Assembly: GCA_037178675.1 (NCBI GenBank)
Contig: JAYMGJ010000808.1
Span: 1-21,007 of the forward strand
Source: Scleroderma bovista
Lineage: Eukaryota > Basidiomycota > Agaricomycetes > Boletales > Sclerodermataceae
Length of the DNA stretch: 21,007 bases
Reading direction: 5' to 3'
The notes beneath the pieces were generated by a model. It made no database searches. It was not told the origin of the DNA and was given only the letters and a program-made list of their open reading frames with translations. Below, in pieces: positions 18,612 to 21,007 of the stretch; positions within the stretch are counted from its first letter, which is position 1; the number at the start of each line of letters is the position of its first letter. The position numbers and the translations under genes are program-made.

Positions 18612-18928
18612 TGTAGAGACAGTCCTGTCTCTAGGTGTGTAGATTGGTAGTACTGATACTGGACTCTTTACCTTAGCTATGTAGGCTTGTACTTAGCTTA
18701 CTAAGCAAAAAAAATCCTTCTCTTCAAAAAAAAAAAAAAAAAAAAAAAAAAATCCTTCTCTTCAGTGTATATCATTGAGCTCAGTCTTGGAGTGACTGAA
18801 CCACCCTTCCACTCTCTAGTTTCTTAGTCTCCTTAGTCCTTGGGAGCCTTGCCAGACATCCAGAAGTCCCTGGGTCGAATGCACCTCATCTGAGGGAGCA
18901 GCCACCCAAACACATTGTTATCTTTTCA
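18612..18928. repeat. TRIM-like element, right LTR (317 bp)
   Basis: This is the same sequence as 17278-17560, but with a local duplication of TCCTTCTCTTC and a 27-base A-run (18726-18752) that the left LTR lacks. Confidence 0.88.
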
Positions 18929-18932
18929 GCGC
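18929..18932. repeat. target-site duplication GCGC, right
   Basis: Partner of 17274-17277. Confidence 0.75.
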
Positions 18933-19930
18933 CTCGGAGGCTGCCAAGTGCTCCGACAGCTGTGCTAGCGACTGGGTAAGCATACCCAGCGCATCGCGCT
19001 GCTCCTCTGCCATCGCCTTCGGGACCCCAAACATCTCCTCTTCGTCTTCCCCCTCCTCCGTCGTCGTACGGGTCTTCTTGCGCTTCTCTCCGCCCCTTGG
19101 TGACGTGTTCGTCGCGGTCCTCGACCTCCTCTTCGTCGCGCGCTTCTCCACCGGCTTCCCACTTCCCTCTGTCGCGCTCCCCGCTGGTGTCGACGCCTCC
19201 GCAGCCTTCCCTGCCGTGCTCCACGAGCACGATTTGCGTGCAGCCTGGCAGCATGCACAGGCCGTCGCCTTCGAGCTCGCCTGAGCCACACACCCAATCA
19301 GGTTGTTGAGGTGTTCCCGGCACCTCACACAGGCAGAACGCCTCACCGCTGTCGTCACTGTTGGCGCCGCCATCGTCCCCTCTCCGCTACCTTGTGTAGC
19401 CGCAATAGACTCCGCTCGCGCCTGTAACCGCCGCTGCTGCTCCAGCGCCTTCCGCGTCTTGAATTCCCGCCTTTGTCGCTCTATGTGTGCCTCTTGCAGC
19501 GCCTCGATCCGCTTCTCGCGCTCTCGCTCTTCCTCTACCTTCCGTTCCTCCTCCGCTTTACGCGCTGCTTCCACCTTCGCCTCTTCTTCCGCCTTGCGCG
19601 CCGCCTCTGCTCTCACCTCCTCCGCTTTGCGAGCCTCTTCAGCCCTGCGTGCCTGCCATGTCGCCTTCGCGTCAGTACTACCTTGCGAACAGTGCGTTCG
19701 CCACGCACCTCCTTCCTCCTCTGCACTTCCGCTCACGCCTCCTCTACCTTTCGTCGCTGCTCTGCTTCCGCCGCCTTCCTCGCTACTTCTCTCCGCTCGC
19801 GCTCCACAAACTTTGCTGTTGCGTCGGCCTTGTCGTCTTCAGAGTCGGTGACCAGCTCATGGTCTTCCGCTTCCTTCCAGTCGCATTGCTGGTTCTCGGC
19901 GGGGATGGGTGTGGTGTGTTGGGAAGCCAT

Positions 19931-20095
19931 GTTGTGGTAGAAGGACAAGGTGTTTGAACAATGCGGACAACATGCGTCGCACTCTTATACGCGCCCACGT
20001 TAAATTTCCGGACTCCAATCAAAAGCTTATCTCAGCAGAACAATGCCAGACCTGCGAAGTCCACATGCACAAAGGCCCTCAAGGGTTCAGGCCCT
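19931..20095. other. upstream region of the opposite-strand gene, before the polypurine tract
   Basis: 165 bases with no coding frame of interest. They would contain the minus-strand promoter and 5' leader; no clear TATA box was found. Confidence 0.4.
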
Positions 20096-20105
20096 AAAGG
20101 GGGGA
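20096..20105 (+). promoter_or_regulatory. polypurine tract of the chromovirus
   Basis: AAAGGGGGGA lies three bases before the 3' LTR. This is the standard RNase H-resistant primer position for plus-strand DNA synthesis. Confidence 0.88.
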
Positions 20106-20108
20106 TAC

Positions 20109-20773
20109 TGTCACGACCGCGTGATGCCTCGTGACTCCACAAGGCCTCTAGTCTGTTGTAAACTCAAGTCCGATCGTAATCACACACCTCCGACGCTATG
20201 TATCCATCTCCGCTCCGACTATTGACGCTCCGTCTCCTTTTGGTATATAGTTCTGCGCCTATGCCTCCGGTTATCGTATGCTTCCGTTCCGTCTCTGTTC
20301 CTGTTTCCTTTGTTCCCGTTTTAGATTAGATATGATTACTCATAGCTGTGATCCATTGCGCTTATCACTGATCTCCGTTCCGTGTATGTTACTCATCCGT
20401 TTGTCATCCGCAGACTCTTACCTATGTCTCCGCTATGTTTCCCTCCGCTTCTCGGTTACTGTACATTCCCGATGTAAAGTATAAGTACTCCGCACGCTGA
20501 GGGGATTGTCCCTCAGTTCGAATATCAGCTTGAATACCTCCTGCGAACTCTCCTCTGTTCTCCTCTGCCTTCTGGCAACTCCGACCTTCGTTGGACCTCC
20601 GTCTCTCTGTCCCTTAGTCCTCCGAAATACGAGGACGCAGGTATCGCAAGGGCGCAGCACATACGCTGAAGCCAAGTCCTCAAACCCTTCCGCATCTCCT
20701 CCGCCTGTCGTCGACAACCCTTCGTACTTAACTCCGCTTGCGTCGGAGTTCGTCGGAGGAAACGGTTCTGACA
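20109..20773 (+). repeat. chromovirus 3' LTR (665 bp)
   Basis: It has the same length and ends as the 5' LTR (TGTCACGACC...TTCTGACA). It would carry the polyadenylation signals for the element. Confidence 0.95.
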
Positions 20774-20778
20774 CACGG
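20774..20778. repeat. target-site duplication CACGG, right
   Basis: Partner of 11070-11074. Confidence 0.95.
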
Positions 20779-21007
20779 GTCCAATGCACTACTATGGTGC
20801 ACATTCATGGAAACAGCCCCACCAACTATCTACATCCAAATTTGCCACAAAACCGCACATGAAATCTACAATTACCTCGTGGACTGTTTCCATGACTACG
20901 ATCCAATCCAAGAACTCTGCTTGAAGAAATTCGCGGCCAGAACAAATGATGCCAAACGTTATTCATCAGCGGAGAGTCCTATGAGCAAGAATGCAGCCAC
21001 AGGAGCA
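20779..21007 (+). pseudogene. Copia gag-like gene, continuation (runs off the window)
   Basis: Joined to 10935-11074 with one CACGG removed, the frame continues through GSNALLWCTFMETAPPTIYI and on for 76 codons to the window edge without a stop. The phrase LxxxFMETxPxxIYxxIxxxTAHExxxYL is typical of gag-like proteins of mushroom Copia elements. Exact frame continuity over a 9.7-kb insertion, and no stop in the 123 visible codons, suggest that the Copia element had an intact gag when the chromovirus landed. Confidence 0.72.

Larger units (their letters stand above)
17278..18928. mobile_element. small non-coding LTR element (TRIM-like), 1,651 bp
   Basis: LTR-like direct repeats (283 and 317 bp, TG...CA) flank a 1,051-bp interior without coding potential. 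It is inserted in the opposite-strand gene of the chromovirus, with a GCGC duplication. This fits a terminal-repeat retrotransposon in miniature, which must borrow enzymes from an autonomous element. TGGAGCCCACC lies two bases after the left LTR (17563-17573) and could be a tRNA-primed PBS, but I could not assign the tRNA. GGGAGG precedes the right LTR as a weak purine tract. Confidence 0.8.
16984..19930 (-). pseudogene. opposite-strand chromovirus gene: coiled-coil, Cys-cluster protein; broken
   Basis: Read on the minus strand, it starts at ATG 19930 (MASQHTTPIPAENQQ). It continues as a Glu/Arg/Ala-rich coiled coil (REVARKAAEAEQRRKVEEA, later RKAEEVRAEAARKAEEEAK). A Cys-rich module follows at about 19340-19220 (CVRCREHLNNLIGC, then CACCQAARKSCSW), resembling a DNA-binding zinc cluster. 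Next are basic nuclear-localisation-like stretches, an acidic patch and a second coiled coil (MERARLEIEQQRAEDMW), ending in an acidic tail at 16984. A gene of this layout, antisense and downstream of pol, is to my knowledge recurrent in basidiomycete chromoviruses; its role is unproven. Three breaks are seen: a TGA at 19735-19733 (CGA to TGA would be a CpG change), a frame change between there and about 19665, and the LTR element inserted at 17278-18928. Removing that insert and one GCGC rejoins the frame. Undamaged length would be about 430 residues. Confidence 0.72.
11075..20773 (+). mobile_element. Ty3/gypsy chromovirus, full length 9,699 bp
   Basis: This is a complete LTR retrotransposon: 665-bp LTRs, gag, pol with chromodomain, an opposite-strand gene, a polypurine tract and a 5-bp target duplication. 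It is longer than typical fungal chromoviruses (5-7 kb) because of the 3-kb region between pol and the 3' LTR, which holds the opposite-strand gene and a nested 1.65-kb LTR element. No CCA-complementary PBS directly follows the 5' LTR, so self-priming or an unusual primer is likely. It seems inactive: pol has an in-frame TGA, and the opposite-strand gene is broken. Confidence 0.95.
8055..21007 (+). mobile_element. Copia-type LTR retrotransposon, 5' part, twice interrupted
   Basis: The element starts with TGTTGAAGG at 8055. Its 5' LTR is continued at 10790-10856 after a 2.58-kb insertion. A PBS follows at 10857, then a gag-like frame from 10935 that is broken by the chromovirus at 11074/20779. 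The rest of gag, pol and the 3' LTR would lie beyond the window. Without the insertions the visible part would be only about 600 bp: roughly a 200-bp LTR, the PBS, an 80-nt leader and 123 gag codons. The left boundary rests on the TG start and the partial terminal inversion GAAGG/CCTTC. No target duplication can be checked because the right end is missing. Confidence 0.6.

Overview
This window looks like a transposon-rich stretch of a basidiomycete (mushroom-forming, Agaricomycete-like) genome. The reasons are genes split by many short introns (43-70 bp, GTRNGT...YAG), a chromodomain-bearing Ty3/gypsy element, a Copia element primed by the anticodon arm of initiator tRNA-Met, and CpG-type decay of repeats. 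No rRNA, tRNA, CRISPR array or bacterial feature was seen. All splice models below were built by eye from splice signals and frame continuity.

Region 1 (about 1-7230) holds small, mostly unrecognised spliced genes. They are a possible ORF (378-875, minus), a partial spliced gene (1926-1538, minus), a protein with an RNase H1 N-terminal/viroplasmin-like domain (2043-2893, plus, 3 exons), a 4-exon hypothetical gene (4317-3426, minus), a small 3-exon gene (4625-5060, plus) and a 5-exon, 650-residue gene (5077-7226, plus) whose N-terminus holds three 54-56-residue tandem repeats. The last looks like a basidiomycete multicopy family of unknown function. Positions 7227-7959 show no gene.

Region 2 (8055-21007, running off the right end) is a nest of mobile elements. 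The host is a Copia element: a short 5' LTR (8055-8187 continuing at 10790-10856), an initiator-Met PBS (10857-10870) and a gag-like gene (10935-11074 continuing at 20779-21007). Its LTR is split by a 2.58-kb AT-rich, foldback-like element (8188-10764) made of tandem arrays in inverted orientation. That element is flanked by a perfect 25-bp duplication of a hairpin in the LTR. The Copia gag is split by a complete 9,699-bp Ty3/gypsy chromovirus (11075-20773; 665-bp LTRs; 5-bp TSD CACGG). The gag frame rejoins exactly when the element and one TSD copy are removed.

The chromovirus encodes Gag (11786-13147) and Pol in the -1 frame. At the junction lies a canonical slippery heptamer (A AAA AAT) abutting the gag stop, followed after 6 nt by an 11-bp stem with a possible pseudoknot. 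Pol carries protease, RT, RNase H, integrase and a chromodomain, but an in-frame TGA follows the protease. Between pol and the 3' LTR lies a long gene on the opposite strand (19930-16984), with a coiled coil and a Cys cluster. It has a stop and a frameshift and is split by a 1,651-bp non-coding, TRIM-like LTR element (17278-18928; TSD GCGC). The two chromovirus LTRs differ at 10 positions; all are transitions and 9 are explained by CpG decay, which suggests past cytosine methylation.
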